In this document: in pieces, positions 36,712 through 48,805 of the stretch | Numbering within the stretch: the first letter of the stretch is position 1 | Layout: each line of letters begins with the position of its first letter | Assembly (NCBI RefSeq): GCF_004379255.2 | Contig: NC_056044.1 | Span: 2,877,001 to 2,941,000 of the forward strand | Direction: 5' to 3' | Source of the DNA: Salvia splendens | Lineage: Eukaryota > Streptophyta > Magnoliopsida > Lamiales > Lamiaceae | DNA length: 64,000 nt | Translations under genes and position numbers: made by a program | Notes under the pieces: generated by a model | Seen by the model: only the letters and a program-made list of their open reading frames with translations | What the model was told of the DNA's origin: nothing | The model's database searches: none

Positions 36712-37056
36712 ATGAAGTTGAAATCCATAATGAAGATGGTGACATTCCTTGTAATATTCCTATGTGCTGATTGCTATCCCATTGTGCCCCCATATACCCC
36801 GCCAACACCTGATTGCTATAAAAACTTGCCTAAGTATTGTGTTGATGAGGTTCATGAGGCCATATGTGCCGGACCAAATGCTCCATATGAAGAAACAATA
36901 GCTCCATGTGGCTCTTCACTTCCTCTTTATGTTCCTATTGATTGTTTCTTTAACGTAATGGCTATCGATGTTGGAAATAGTTGTAACTTGACCCGCGAAA
37001 AAGCACAAAGTATGGCAATTTCAATTTGGAGATATGTCTATGATGGACCTGGATAA
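36712..37056 (+). CDS. small secreted cysteine-rich protein SCRP-3, intact
   Basis: A single exon of 114 aa. Signal peptide MKLKSIMKMVTFLVIFLCAD, a Pro/Thr-rich linker (YPIVPPYTPPTP), then a core with six cysteines at residues 35, 43, 52, 66, 78 and 91 (spacing C-x7-C-x8-C-x13-C-x11-C-x12-C). It ends in an amphipathic tail with NLT (possible N-glycosylation) and IWRYVYDGPG. I do not recognise a named gene. The pattern YCVDEVHEAIC....DCFFNVM....SC is reminiscent of the prolamin-like/ECA1 gametogenesis-related family (egg-cell secreted proteins), but the usual CC pair is absent, so this is a weak suggestion. The product should be exported, with three disulphides likely. It sits 269 bp downstream of PAE-1 in the same orientation and has its own promoter. 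Start: the ATG about 60 bases after the TATA box. Confidence 0.8.
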   Translation: MKLKSIMKMVTFLVIFLCADCYPIVPPYTPPTPDCYKNLPKYCVDEVHEAICAGPNAPYEETIAPCGSSLPLYVPIDCFFNVMAIDVGNSCNLTREKAQSMAISIWRYVYDGPG

Positions 37057-37246
37057 ACATGACTGCACCACCAAACTTTTACTATCCAAATACGGTGTAA
37101 ATGGCATGACTCATTCAAATCTATTTGGGTATTACTACTAAATTAATAAATGAACTTAATTTACTTTATTGTTTGATGGATCCTTAAATTTTCGGTTCTT
37201 TTGATCTACTGCTAATTATCGTGAGTGTTTTTTCATTATACCCTTC

Positions 37247-37523
37247 TGATATGAGTATATCTTCGGAAATATCTCTCATATCTCTATTATTATATTATCA
37301 TATCTTTTCCATATCATTATTATCTTGTTCACCAAGTTAGGTTATTCATAGGAGTATTATAAATAGGACTATTGTTATTCTCATTATTCAATCAATGAAA
37401 TCATAATTATTTGTCTTTTATCTTTATTAAGTTTTCCGTTTAGAATTTTCGATTGTCAACAGAACACGGTTTTTCTGCGACTTTCTTTATCTTTTTCACT
37501 TGATAAGGGTTTTTCCCTTATCA
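37247..37523. mobile_element. 277-bp solo LTR (copia- or TRIM-like)
   Basis: It begins TGATATGAG and ends CCCTTATCA (TGATA/TATCA inverted tips), flanked by a perfect 5-bp duplication CCTTC (37242-37246, 37524-37528). The paralogous site near 57.79 kb is empty (ACCCTTCTTCTACGAG). An internal TATA box, TTATAAATAGG, at about 37358 fits an LTR promoter. Confidence 0.88.
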
Positions 37524-37744
37524 CCTTCCTACCACTTCTTCAACGAGAAAAAAATTCTGATTTCTCGTGAGTTAATATTCTTTGAAAAGTATATCCGTGA
37601 CATTATATTAATTGTAATCTACACTGGAACATTGAGGGACTATAATTAGTTTGACTTTTTGTCTCGTGAAATATTATGTGTATGGTTGTTATAATCGACT
37701 ACACAAATATTTATTTAAAGTCCAATATACAAATGCGAGGATTT

Positions 37745-38015
37745 GATATATACTACCTTCGTCCTAAAGAAGACTAGTTTAACCATTTTGAGTTTTCCCC
37801 AAAAATTATACTAAAATCTAAATACGAAATGTTTTTAACCAATTACACACCACTGATAATGTAAGATCACATAATCCACAATCACTACTTTCACTACCTT
37901 TTCTCACTCGCTCTCTTACTTATACTCATTTCTATCTTATTTTACCAATTGCATATTAAAGTATGTATCATTTACAAAAATATCTATTTTTTTAGGATAT
38001 AGTATAATACTTCGT
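37745..38015. mobile_element. Stowaway-like MITE, diverged
   Basis: It runs from CTACCTTCGTCCTAAAGAAG to TTTTTTTAGGATATAGTATA, with the usual Stowaway interior (CACATAATCCACAATCACTA). Copies in the same relative place at about 58045-58300 and from about 63815 to the end of the window show that it was present before the SCRP flanks were duplicated. Confidence 0.6.
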
Positions 38016-38899
38016 CACTGGTCACTTTATGATGTGAATATGAAATAGGGGTTGAATGATATATAACATCATTTTATATATCTCATCGACGTTTTTATAA
38101 TATTTGGGTAACTTGTACTTCTCTTTGAAATATTATTTTGACCCCAAACAACCTTTCGATACACATAGCCCATAGGTGATCGATGAAATAGAAATGTATT
38201 TCAAATGAAAGTATTTAATTTATCAATTTTATTGAATAATTTCGTGATTGTGATAGTATTATTTTGTTTCATCTTTGTTCAGAACAAATTCAGTTCTTCG
38301 TAAGCATGGAACTAATCATATACTTCATTATATGCAGTGGTTAAGGAACAAACTTTTTGTTCTCTTAATGTGGATGAATTATTAAAAATTGGATTTCATG
38401 CATATATCGCCAATGTACCTGTCGTGACCACAACTCCCTAGTGATAGTGAGCGCAACTGTAACGTGACTAAAATAGTCTCAAATGGAAAGGATCAACAAA
38501 AGGGATAAGTCAAACTTAAAACATTAATTCTAAAGGAGAAAATGGTACATGGTCAAAATAAAATCAGAGTATAATGATTGTGTTTATAATTCCTAGTACA
38601 TAATCCTATTGCAGCTAAAGAGTCCAAGACAAAATAGTATGTATGAACACATACTACTTTGGGCTACCTACCTACTTATTAATAGTGATTTCCCAACACC
38701 TTTGCCTCCTCGAACACGTTCAACCTGCACGTTAGAAAAGAAACATGTAGGGCTGAGTACTTGATATACTCAGTGAGCATAGTGCCAAAAATAAGTTCCA
38801 TTTAATTTGTCTGCCACAGTTGAGTGAACAAGGGGTTTTTATTCAAAAAGGCCCGAGTCACTAAATTCCTTTCATTTCATAAATTGATTGCGCAACTAG

Positions 38900-41165
38900 T
38901 GTAACACCCCGACTTTTTCTACCTTTTTATTGTGTTCTTGAAAGGACCGTCGTTTGTGCACTTGAAAATTTTTCGACCTTGTTTCTTTTGTTGAGAGAAG
39001 TATTTCACTTTTGGGGCCAAACAATTATTCTTTCCTAGCCCAATTTGAAACCCAATTGTTACGAGCCCAAAATGATACCTACACGAAAGAATAGATCACG
39101 TATCAAATACACTTTCGACAACAAATCGAGACAAAAAGTTGGATAAGAACCGCGTCACATCAAGACGAGAAGTGGATAAGAACCACGTCGCATCAGGCAC
39201 GTTTTCCAACGACGGCCGCATTAATTACTCGTCGCATCAAAACGAAAAGACGTGAATTTTTGTCTTTTATGAAAATTTTTCTATAAATACAACGTCTCTC
39301 CGTTTCATTTCTTTTACTTCGCAATCGAGAATCCGAGAGAGAGAAGAGAGAGGGGGAGCCGAGAGAGGAATGGAGAGGAGAAGATGATGAAGGGAGGAGC
39401 CGATGGCGGCGGTGCGGCGAACCAAGAGAGAGAGAGACGGAGGGATGGCTGGACGGCGACAGCAGCGTCCTCCCGGCTTCGCGTCTTCCCGGCGAGACAG
39501 CAGCGGCGTCGCGTCTCCCGGCAGCGACGGCAGCGGCCCCGGCGACAGCAGCTCTTCTGGTGAATCGGCGGCTGCACCGACAGCGTCGTGACAGCAGCGG
39601 CGCTGCGTTTTGATCGAAGGAAGTGCAGCCTTACCTTCCACCGAGAGGAGAAAGAGAGGAGCACGGCGTGAAGGCTTTAAACGATCGAGGTGGGATTTTG
39701 AACTAAAGTGTTTCCAAGAGCTTTCGTTTTAATATATATCGGTTTGAGCATCATGTTTTATGTGATTTATGTGCTTTAAGTGAAAGTGATGTTATGCGAT
39801 TTTTTTGATTGAATTGTGTGAAGTTTGATTTGAATCTTTGGTGAATGATCTAAGTTTATGTGCAAACATGTTTAAGAGAGTCTTATCAAACATGATTTCG
39901 TGTTATAAGGATGAGAAAATTATGTTTGGATGATTAAGGAAGAAACTCAAATTTCGAATTTGTGAGTATGAAATCTGTGGTGTTCGGACAGTGGATTCCG
40001 ACGTATATTTGACTGACCAAACGATCGAATTTTGGTATGAAAATGTTACTGAGTTAATTTCAAGGTGTTTTCTGTGTCTCGTATAAATTTCAGCCCCTTT
40101 CGACGAAAGATGAATTTTTGAAAAATGTTTGAAGTCGACTGCGCAATTCTGCCATAAACTGGTATTCTCGGCCAGAATGTTTCGTTTTCTGTTTGACCGA
40201 CCAAATGACCTCCGTTTGATGTAATTCTTGAACTAGATGAAAATTTGAAGTGTCTTCTGAGTCTTGAAAAAATTTCAGCCTTATTGGGCATTGGATGAAT
40301 TTATGGCGAATTTTTCAAATGAACTGCGCACTGCCAGAAATTTTATGTTTAAAAAAAAAACGTTTTGAGGAAAGAAAAGTTGAAAAGGTTATGTCAAGCC
40401 ATATTTTGTTTTGGAACTATGCCTATCTGACTGCAACGATGAATGGAATGGAATGGATTGATGGGAGACCGTGAGAGGTAACCACTTCCCCGGCACTTGA
40501 ATGTTAAAATATGATGAATGATGAAAGGAATGATGAATGATGAAAGGAACGATGAATGATGAATGGATTGATGAATGAACAAGAGATAGTGAAATCGGGT
40601 TTGTCAGATACGACATATGTTCCAGGAAAATAGATCGAAAGATCGCTTTTGAAAAAGGAAAAGAAAGATGTTTTAGTGTTCTCGGACCTTTTCCTAAAAC
40701 CTGAGTTCACTCAAAGAGTGGCTTGACAAAATCTGTTTTTATAAAATATATTTTGGCACGTGTCCATTGAGTTCAATAAGTACTCAACCCTGCATGTGTT
40801 TTCCCTATGTGCAGGTTGAGCGGTGACAAGTTGAGCATGAAAGTGAAGAAGATTGTAAATAAAACTTTCTGAATATATTATGTCTTCATACATAATAGTA
40901 TTCTACTCTCAAATGCTTCCGCCATGTATTGTTGAGATAATTTTATCTCGAGTTGCTGATTGTTGAAAAGACACTCTGATTTTATTCGAGCTTTTCCCAC
41001 TTGTTTGGAGCTAAAGTCGAGTTTGCACTCTGTGTATCGTACACTCTGATATATATTATTCATTTAAGCTAATTGAGTCTTTCTTATGAACTTTTATTCT
41101 TAAATGTTTGTCCCTTGGTCACGATCGACTCGTTTGCAACACCCCTGGGGTGGGCGGGCGTGACA
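38900..41165. repeat. left LTR
   Basis: TG...CA ends, 2266 bp. It holds a leader-like GAGAGAGAAGAGAGAGGG region near 39.34 kb after ATAAATACAACG, a likely TATA box (CTATAAATAC, about 39280), and a (GATGAATGATGAA)-type repeat near 40.51-40.57 kb. Confidence 0.9.
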
Positions 41166-41872
41166 GAGTGGTATTAGAGCAATTTTTCTTTGCGCTCTGG
41201 ACCGAGAGTCTCTTATTCAATCTAGTCTAGACTCGTTTCGCTAGACTAAAAGTGTATTCATTGATGGCTCAACATTCCGTCTCGTCGCTCTCAACAAGAG
41301 AAAAGGTAAAATGTTTTGAAATGAGAAAGTTTTCGAGAAAGCAAGGTGATAAAGTTTCTGAGAAAGAAAGAGAGAAAAGTTTTTGAGAAAGAAAGATGAT
41401 GAAGTTTTGAAGAGGAACGATGGATTGTTGTTCTACATGAAAGATGAAAGTTGATGTTAAAGTATGTATTGAGTTTTAAAGTGAGATGTAGAAATTTTGT
41501 TGAAAGTGTTTTTGCTTTGGGATGTTAAAATGTTGTGTGTTTGGTTATCTTTGAGTATGAATGATGATGAAGTATGTTGCGAACATAGAGTGCTTATGTT
41601 GTAGGCTAGATTGAATACGCGCGAACCGTAGTTTTAAGTTGAGATAATCTATCACTTTCCCGAGTGACGGAAACGAACGAGAATCTGAAAGTTTGGGGTG
41701 AACCCTAATTTGTCAAGTCACGACGAGGCAAGGAGATCGAGAGTGTGAATGGAGGCCGATGGACCATGAACCTTTTCTTGGAATTGCGTGAAACTTTGAA
41801 CCAAGCTAAGTGCGAACCATTCGAAGGACGTAAGCAAATTTCGGGATGAAATTTTTGTTAAGATGGGTAGAT

Positions 41873-44142
41873 TGTAACACCCCGACTTTTTCTACCTTTT
41901 TATTGTGTTCTTGAAAAGACTGTCGTTTGTGCACTTGAAAATTTTTCGACCTTGTTTCTTTTGTCGAGAGAAGTATTTCACTTTTGGGGCCAAACAATTA
42001 TTCTTTCCTAGCCCAATTTGAAACCCAATTGTTACGAGCCCAAAATGATACCTACACGAAAGAATAGACCACGTATCAAATACACTTTCGACAACAAATC
42101 GAGACGAAAAGTTGGATAAGAACCGCGTCACATCAAGACGAGAAGTGGATAAGAACCACGTCGCATCAGGCACGTTTTCCAATGACGGCCGCATTAATTA
42201 CTCATTGCATCAAAACTAAAAGACGTGAATTTTTGTCTTTTATAAAAATTTTTCTATAAATACAACGTCTCTCAATTCATTTCTTTTACTTCGCAATCGA
42301 GAATCCGAGAGAGAGAAGAGAGAGGAATGGAGAGGAGAAGATGATGAAGGGAGGAGCCGATGGCGGCGGATCCGCGACGGCGGATTCGTGGCAGCGGCGG
42401 CTGCGGTGCGGCGAACCGAGAGAGAGACGGAGGGATAGCTGGACGGCGACAGCAGCCTCCTCCCGGCTTCGCGTCTTCCCGGCGAGACAGCAGCGGCGTC
42501 GCGTCTCCCGGCAGCGACGGCAGCGGCCCCGGCAGCAGCAGCTCTTCCGGTGAATCGGCGGCTGCACCGACAGCGTCGTGACAGCAGCGGCGCTGCGTTT
42601 TGATCGAAGGAAGTGAGAAAGAGAGGAGCACGGCGTGAAGGCTTTAAACGATCGAGGTGGGATTTTGAACTAAAGTGTTTCCAAGAGCTTTCGTTTTAAT
42701 ATATATCGGTTTGAGCATCATGTTTTATGTGATTTATGTGCTTTAAGTGAAAGTGATGTTATGCGATTTTTTTGATTGAATTGTGTGAAGTTTGATTTGA
42801 ATCTTTGGTGAATGATCTAAGTTTATGTGCAAACATGTTTAAGAGAGTCTTATCAAGCATGATTTCGTGTTATAAGGATGAGAAAATTATGTTTGGATGA
42901 TTAAGGAAGAAACTCAAATTTCGAATTTGTGAGTATGAAATCTGTGGTGTTCGGACAGTGGATTCCGACGTATATTTGACTGACCAAACGATCGAATTTT
43001 GGTATGAAAATGTTACTGAGTTAATTTCAAGGTGTTTTCTGTGTCTCGTATAAATTTCAGCCCCTTTCGACGAAAGATGATTTTTTGAAAAATGTTTGAA
43101 GTCGACTGCGCAATTCTGCCATAAACTGGTATTCTCGGCCAGAATGTTTCGTTTTCTGTTTAACCGACCAAATGACATCCGTTTGATGTAATTCTTGAAC
43201 TAGATGAAAATTTGAAGTGTCTTCTGAGTCTTGTAAAAATTTCAGCCTTATTGGGCATTGGATGAATTTATGGCGAATTTTTCAAATGAACTGCGCACTG
43301 CCAGAAATTTTATGTTTAAAAAAAAACGTTTTGAGGAAAGAAAAGTTGAAAAGGTTATGTCAAGCCATATTTTGTTTTGGAACTATGCCTATCTGACTGC
43401 AACGATGAATGGAATGGAATGGATTGATGGGAGACCGTGGGAGGTAACCACTTCCCCGGCACTTGAATGTTAAGATATGATGAATGATGAAAGGAATGAT
43501 GAATGATGAAAGGAACGATGAATGATGAATGGATTGATGAATGGACAAGAGATAGTGAAATCGGATTTGTCAGATACGACATATGTTCCAGAAAAATAGA
43601 TCGAAAGATCGCTTTTGAAAAAGGAAAAGAAAGATGTTTTAGTGTTCTCGGACCTTTTCCTAAACCCCGAGTTCACTCAAAGAGTGGCTTGACAAAATCT
43701 GTTTTTATAAAATATATTTTGGCACGTGTCCATTGAGTACAATAAGTACTCAGCCCTGCATGTGTTTTCCCTATGTGCAGGTTGAGCGGTGACGAGCGCG
43801 GTGGGTGTTGAGCATGAAAGTGAAGAAGATTGTAAATAAAACTTTCTGAATATATTATGTCTTCATACATAATAGTATTCTACTCTCGAATGCTTCCGCC
43901 AAGTATTGTTGAGATAATTTTATCTCGAGTTGCTGATTGTTGAAAAGACACTCTGATTTTATTCGAGCTTTTCCCACTTGTTTGGAGCTAAAGTCGAGTT
44001 TGCACTCTGTGTATCGTACACTCTGATATATATTATTCTTTTAAGCTAATTGAGTCTTTCTTATGAACTGTTATTCTTAAATGTTTGTCCCTTGGTCACG
44101 ATCGCCTCGTTTGCAACACCCCTGGGGTGGGCGGGCGTGACA
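41873..44142. repeat. right LTR
   Basis: 2270 bp, nearly identical to the left LTR. Differences include loss of GGGGGAGCCGAGAG, a longer GGCGGATCC segment near 42.37 kb, and an extra GAGCGCGGTGGGTGTT near 43.8 kb. Confidence 0.9.
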
Positions 44143-44997
44143 ATTAGCGCACAGTCCCCATATGTGTACACTAGTCTAAGTATGGTTTGCGGCACGAAAC
44201 AAAAAAAATTTTTGGACAAATTGCTCATGATTTAATTATAAGTAAAACTATTATATCATTAATTACATGAGATATTCTTATTAAATTAAATAAAACAAAT
44301 AAATACTAACAAATGTTGCTTATCACTTGGTTAGTAATTATTCACATCTTCGGTTTAAGTCAAGGTGGTAAAGACAACATGTTGATTGACTTTTAATTTG
44401 TCTTTAGGTGTATATACTTTGGTAATGAACCATATAAAACTTTATATGTGTTTTTCTTGTTCTTTTCTTCTTGCCGCAGTATTGTGTTGATACGGTTCGT
44501 GAGGCGATATGTGCAGGACCAAACGGTCCATACGGAGAAATAATAAATTCTAAAAACAACGAAAGTGAATATTGAAGCTTATTATATTATGCTCAAGGCA
44601 TTTGATATGTATTCCATATGTGTAAGTTTTGAATTTATCATTTATTTTGAGATATTTTTGATGTGATTATATTGCAATGGAACATATAAACTTCATCAGG
44701 ATGCGTCTCTTTAATTTTTGAGGAAATGGACCAATCATGTAGAGTTACTGTGATGGCTCGAATCACATGCTCGGATCGAGAGCTGGAGATGAACTCAAGT
44801 GAGCTGGTTTTACAACACAGTGTTTCAGCAGCCGTTGGATTAAGTTTAAAATGATAGATCTAATCTCAACCGTTGGATTAATGTGTTTAAATAGCGGTTG
44901 GGAGTTTGTTGTGGGTTTTTTCACTCTTGTTTTGTACACTCTCTCTCTCTCGATTAGATTCAGCTCCGATTAATACCAATTTATGTTTTTGTTACAC
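44143..44997. other. junction region with fragments
   Basis: After the retroelement comes AT-rich DNA, then an SCRP fragment (44478-44575). Next is a stretch (about 44730-44997) containing TTTAAATAGCGGTTGG and a CTCTCTCTCTCG run that resembles an LTR promoter and leader. Its outer limits cannot be set. No gene is seen. Confidence 0.4.
44478..44575 (+). pseudogene. SCRP fragment (core exon piece)
   Basis: QYCVDTVREAICAGPNGPYG is encoded at about 44480-44540 and matches SCRP-1, then runs into unrelated sequence and a stop. No signal peptide or promoter is attached. It is a relic left by rearrangement beside the retroelement. Confidence 0.75.
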
Positions 44998-47835
44998 ACG
45001 AATTGGGATGCCATTTCCCCAAATTAATTCCATTTTAACACGAATAATTGTGGAATTTTTTTTGGCTATACCAAGAGCATTTTTCTTTTCATTTGCAGTT
45101 TAATAACAAACTACTACAATTGTTATGTCTTGAATGCAAACATAAATGTAGTGGTCTGTTTTATTATGGCATAGGACGACCCTATCATAATCAATAATTC
45201 TAGTGCACCACTTTTTCATTTTACAATGAAACTGTAAAGTTCAAAGAAAATCAAAATTAATAAACCTACACTTTTTAGTTTCGCATAGAAATGTTCTCTA
45301 CTTCACATTGATAGGATGTAAGTCTTGTCTTTTATTTTTTCTTCTCCATATTTTAATTCATATTTCTCTCCTTCTCCCGTTAGAAATCATATGTAATTTG
45401 CTCTTCTCTCTTATTTTCTGTTCTTTGTATTCATTTCTCCGATAAGAATCGACAACTTTTGATTCGTATAGACGAACGGCATTACTGGTCAAACCAGGTC
45501 TGATTTATGACATACTAAATAATCTATATCTACGAATTACTATGAGTAAAAAAGACTATTAGTAAAAAAATTTAATATTAAAATTTTAAATCATGATAAA
45601 TATTGTCAGAAAAGTCACAAGACACTATACAACCATCTACAAATAGTACTCCCTTCGTCCCAAGGAAGATGACCTCTTCCTTGGGCATAGGGGTGAGCAA
45701 AAAACCGAAAACCGAATACCCGAACTGAACCAAATCGAAATTTTAAAATTCGGTTCAGTTTTTTCAGTTTTTCGGTTTGGTTCAGTTTTAAAAATTCAAA
45801 ATTTTCGGTTTTTCGGTTCGGTTCGGTTCGGCCGAAAAAAACTGAAAAACCGAAAAACCGAATTGTATTTGAAATATAATATTATATATATTTATTCTAT
45901 TAATTTAATATATTATATCATATATATAACATATGTTCTTTTAATATATATTGTATAATATGCATTATATATTCTATTAATTTTATATTATATATATTAT
46001 ATTCTATTAGTATATATAAAATAAAATATTATATATATTAATGGATATTCCATATTTTTCTTGGTTTTTCGGTTTATTTTGAAAATTTCAGGTTTTTCAG
46101 TTTTTGAAGTTCGGTTTTCGATTTTTCGGTTTTTGGTTTTTCGGTTTTTCGGTTCGGTTCGGTTTGGGTTTTGAACTAAATTCGGTTTTATGCAGTTTTA
46201 TTTTGTGTGTTAGGTAGAGAGAGTAAAGTAAGAGAGCGGAAATAAAGAAGAGATAAAGAAGTTTCCAGTTTTGATAATCAGTCATCTTGAGTGGGACAAA
46301 CTAAAAAGGAAAGTAAGTCATCTTTAATGGCATAGAGGGAGTACTACTCCAATAGAATTGAAATTACATTAGAAAGTAATACAAACTTTGGTGACCTAGG
46401 TATACGGATCAAATGAATGGTTGCTTATTATAGTAACGAATTAAAAGCACTTGTTTTTTTCTTAAGGTATGTGCATTGATTTAAATATGGTTTGTATTTT
46501 CATTGGTAAAATATTCCCACGAATTAATATATGTAAATATTTCAAAATGATTCATAGATATAGTAAACTAAAATTCAACTTACTTCGTATAATCATATTC
46601 CGAAAGGGTAAAGGCCTAAAATAAGAAGACTATATTTTTCATTCACTTTATTTGTGTATGTCCTATCTTGATAGCATGCATTGAAATTAATCCTACAATT
46701 AGGTAACAGTCATATTAACAAACAAGTAGTAATTCCTTATGCAGTCTTAGAAGCTGTATTCAAAATTCCATGTCAATGGAAGTATGTATGCTTTGGTCTT
46801 GGACTAATGTTTTCTTTGGAAACATAGTTTTTAAAAAAGTGTCAATTGTTTTTATAATTGTATTATCATTCAACTGGCAATATAGCATAATTTGCATTGC
46901 ATTTTTCAGATTATGCATACATTTATTACTACTGTTTAAGATGTCTGTTTTTATTAATTTGCATGTCCTTCATTTTTGTTACATGGGTGTCTTGTTTCAT
47001 GTAGTAAAGTACCTAATAAGTCTTGACACCTATTCTCTATATGTTAGTACTATTACTAGTAAATTGTGAATATGTTCCAATAAGTCTTTGACACCTAAAT
47101 TGAAAGTAGTTAGTAGATGATTATATGTACCTGGATAAGTGAAATGGGAATGGATACATAAATTACTATAATAATTGTTTTAAAAAAATTTTGTTTTGAA
47201 ATACTTCTCATTTAATTAAATAGCTAAAAAATTGTAATTGAACTATTTCCAGTGTAAGTTTTTCCCTGAAATCATATGTTATCACTGTCGTTGAATGATG
47301 ACATTTGAGGACTATTAGGAGAGTGAGAATGAATCGTTTGGTGGATACATACTACATGTTCTGTTATTTTAATTTTCAACACTTATAAAACATGCATGAT
47401 GTTATGTTATTTTAATTTTCAACATTTACCAAACATACATACTCAATAATTTTCAATTTTATTATACATGGTGTCTTGTGTTGATATGAAATTCCTATAG
47501 TTACCCCCTTTTGTTGTCCAAATTTGATGTGTGTGATGGAGATTTTAATTTGTGCATGTGTCCTCAAATTAGTTTCTTGTTCCTTTGTTCATGTTCATGC
47601 TCAAATTCATCTCTTTATTTTTTCACATGTTCTTTTCTTGTTTTAATTTTTCACAATTTCATGAGTTTTCACGAGTTTTCCCATATATTCATCTCCATAT
47701 TTTCCCCCCTGTTCTTCACCAGTTTGATTTGCTATGGAATCTTCTTCACACCTCACTTTTTCACAACACAAACACTATCTGTCACTAATTAATTACATTA
47801 ATGATCGGTAATTAATTAATAAATTATTAATGTTT
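44998..47835. repeat. paralogous flank block, copy E
   Basis: It opens with the NDUFAF6 3' flank (CGAATTGGGATGCCATTTCC), skips the SCRP promoter remnant, and then follows copy D to the end (GTTTTCTTTGGAAACATAG at 46807, TGTTTCCTAACCAATA at 47830). Copy E keeps the empty sites of both PIF/Harbinger insertions of copy D and carries a Stowaway insertion of its own. Confidence 0.82.
45649..46341. mobile_element. Stowaway MITE with a nested CGGTTCGGTT-rich element
   Basis: CTCCCTTCGTCCCAAGG at the left and GGCATAGAGGGAG at the right are flanked by TA on both sides (45647-45648, 46342-46343). Inside, from about 45694 to 46195, sits a second element rich in AACCGAA and TTCGGTT that starts GGGGTGAGCAAAAAACCG, a common plant repeat type. 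The empty site is seen in copies C and D (TAGTACTACTCCAATAG). Confidence 0.85.
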
Positions 47836-48061
47836 CCTAACCAATACTCATGGAGCATTTTGCAAAGGGTGAAAAAGTAATTCGTTTGTTCAATATGGAA
47901 CATTTTCTCACTTATCAAATATCAAACACACCTGTTCTCAAATGTTGTATGGGCCATTGTGTCAAACGCCCTTATATTTTCTCACTTATCAAACCCACAA
48001 AAAAAAAAGATTTTCTAAGAAACTTAGAAACTATTCTCAACTGTTTTCTGGATATTATCAA
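47836..48061 (+). other. non-homologous segment joined to the truncated NDUFAF6 copy
   Basis: This 0.2 kb is not from the NDUFAF6 gene. It contains TTTTCTCACTTATCAAAC twice, and a related phrase occurs in intron 2 of PAE-2 near 54450. It supplies an ATG at 47942 that is in frame with the truncated gene for 40 codons. Confidence 0.6.
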
Positions 48062-48805
48062 ATGGATGTGGCTTCTGACCCCAGAATTGGGCTGATGCGG
48101 TTGCTTTGGTGGCAAGAAGCCATCGACAAGATCTTCTCCAACAAGTTAATCGAGCATCCAGTAGCGCAGGCGCTTGCTTCCATGGCATCCCAAAACAAAG
48201 CTAACAAGATCTGGTTGAAGAGATCAGTCGAAGCTAGGATCACTGATGCCCGAAGAGAGCCTGCTGATATTCCACAAACCATGGAAGAATTAGAAAGATA
48301 TGGTGAGGACACCATGTCAACCATCTTATACTCCACGCTTGAAGCAAGCGGTATTAAGTCCACTGCAGCAGACCATGCTGCGTCACACATCGGGAAGGCA
48401 AGTGGCCTCGCATTGCTTATCAAATCCTTGCCGTATCATGCCAGCCGGAACCGCCACTTTTCTTACATACCCGCTGAGATCGCAGAGAAACACGGGTTGC
48501 TGGTGAATCAGAGTGGACAATCCGAAATTCGTATGGATTCTCGCGAGGAGCTGTGCAATGCTGTATTTGAGATGGCATCTGTAGCCAATGCGCATATGCA
48601 GAAAGCTCGTGCGTTGGCTAAGACAGTGCCCCGTGAGGCTCATCCGGTACTGCTTCCTGCTGTGCCAACGCAGGTGATCCTCGATTCTTTAAGCCGTGTG
48701 CAGTTTGATGTGTTTGATCCAAGATTGGCACAAGGTGTGTTGGGGGTTTCTCCTTTGTGGTATCAGTTGAAACTCAAGTGGTTTTCATGGAGAGGGAAAT
48801 ACTGA
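48062..48805 (+). pseudogene. 5'-truncated NDUFAF6-type copy
   Basis: From ATGGATGTGGCTTC (residue 57 of the 12.7-kb gene) to the stop the sequence is about 99% identical and still fully open (247 codons; residue change S to N in KASKIW/KANKIW). The first 56 residues, the leader intron and the promoter are absent. Upstream DNA adds an in-frame start at 47942, giving a possible 287-aa chimaera (MLYGPLCQTPLYFLTYQT at its N-terminus). Without YDYHHYLCLLELP and the native N-terminus, function in complex I assembly is doubtful. The intact frame says the copy is young, not that it is used. Breakpoint sequence AATGGATGTGG marks the join. Confidence 0.8.

Larger units (their letters stand above)
37057..38895. 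repeat. SCRP 3' flank block, paralogous to 57640-60120
   Basis: The sequence from GGTGTAAATGGCATGACTC onward matches the DNA downstream of SCRP-4, and in part SCRP-5 and SCRP-6. The match continues to CATACTACTTTGGGCTACC at about 38650-38668. The 277-bp solo LTR at 37247 is an insertion specific to this copy. No gene is seen. Confidence 0.8.
38900..44142. mobile_element. non-autonomous LTR retroelement with 2.27-kb LTRs
   Basis: Two direct repeats (38900-41165 and 41873-44142) begin TGTAACACCCCGAC and end GGGCGTGACA. They enclose only about 707 bp (41166-41872). A primer-binding site TGGTATTAGAGC (41169-41180) fits initiator tRNA-Met with one change, and a purine-rich AAGATGGGTAGA precedes the right LTR. 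The flanks are ACTAG and ATTAG, a 5-bp target duplication with one mismatch. The internal region has no gag or pol, so mobilisation would need a related autonomous element. The LTRs differ by a few substitutions and small indels in the GAGAGA/GCGGC-rich part (39.3-39.65 versus 42.3-42.62 kb), so insertion is fairly recent. Ends resemble Ty3/gypsy types. The Pro-, Arg- and Ser-rich open frames inside the LTRs are not supported as genes. Confidence 0.92.

Noticed and set aside
39267..39664. Overlapping Arg/Pro/Ser-rich frames on both strands, repeated at 42272-42631
   Set aside because: GC-rich leader region of the LTR retroelement. The frames shift between the two LTR copies, so no protein is conserved.
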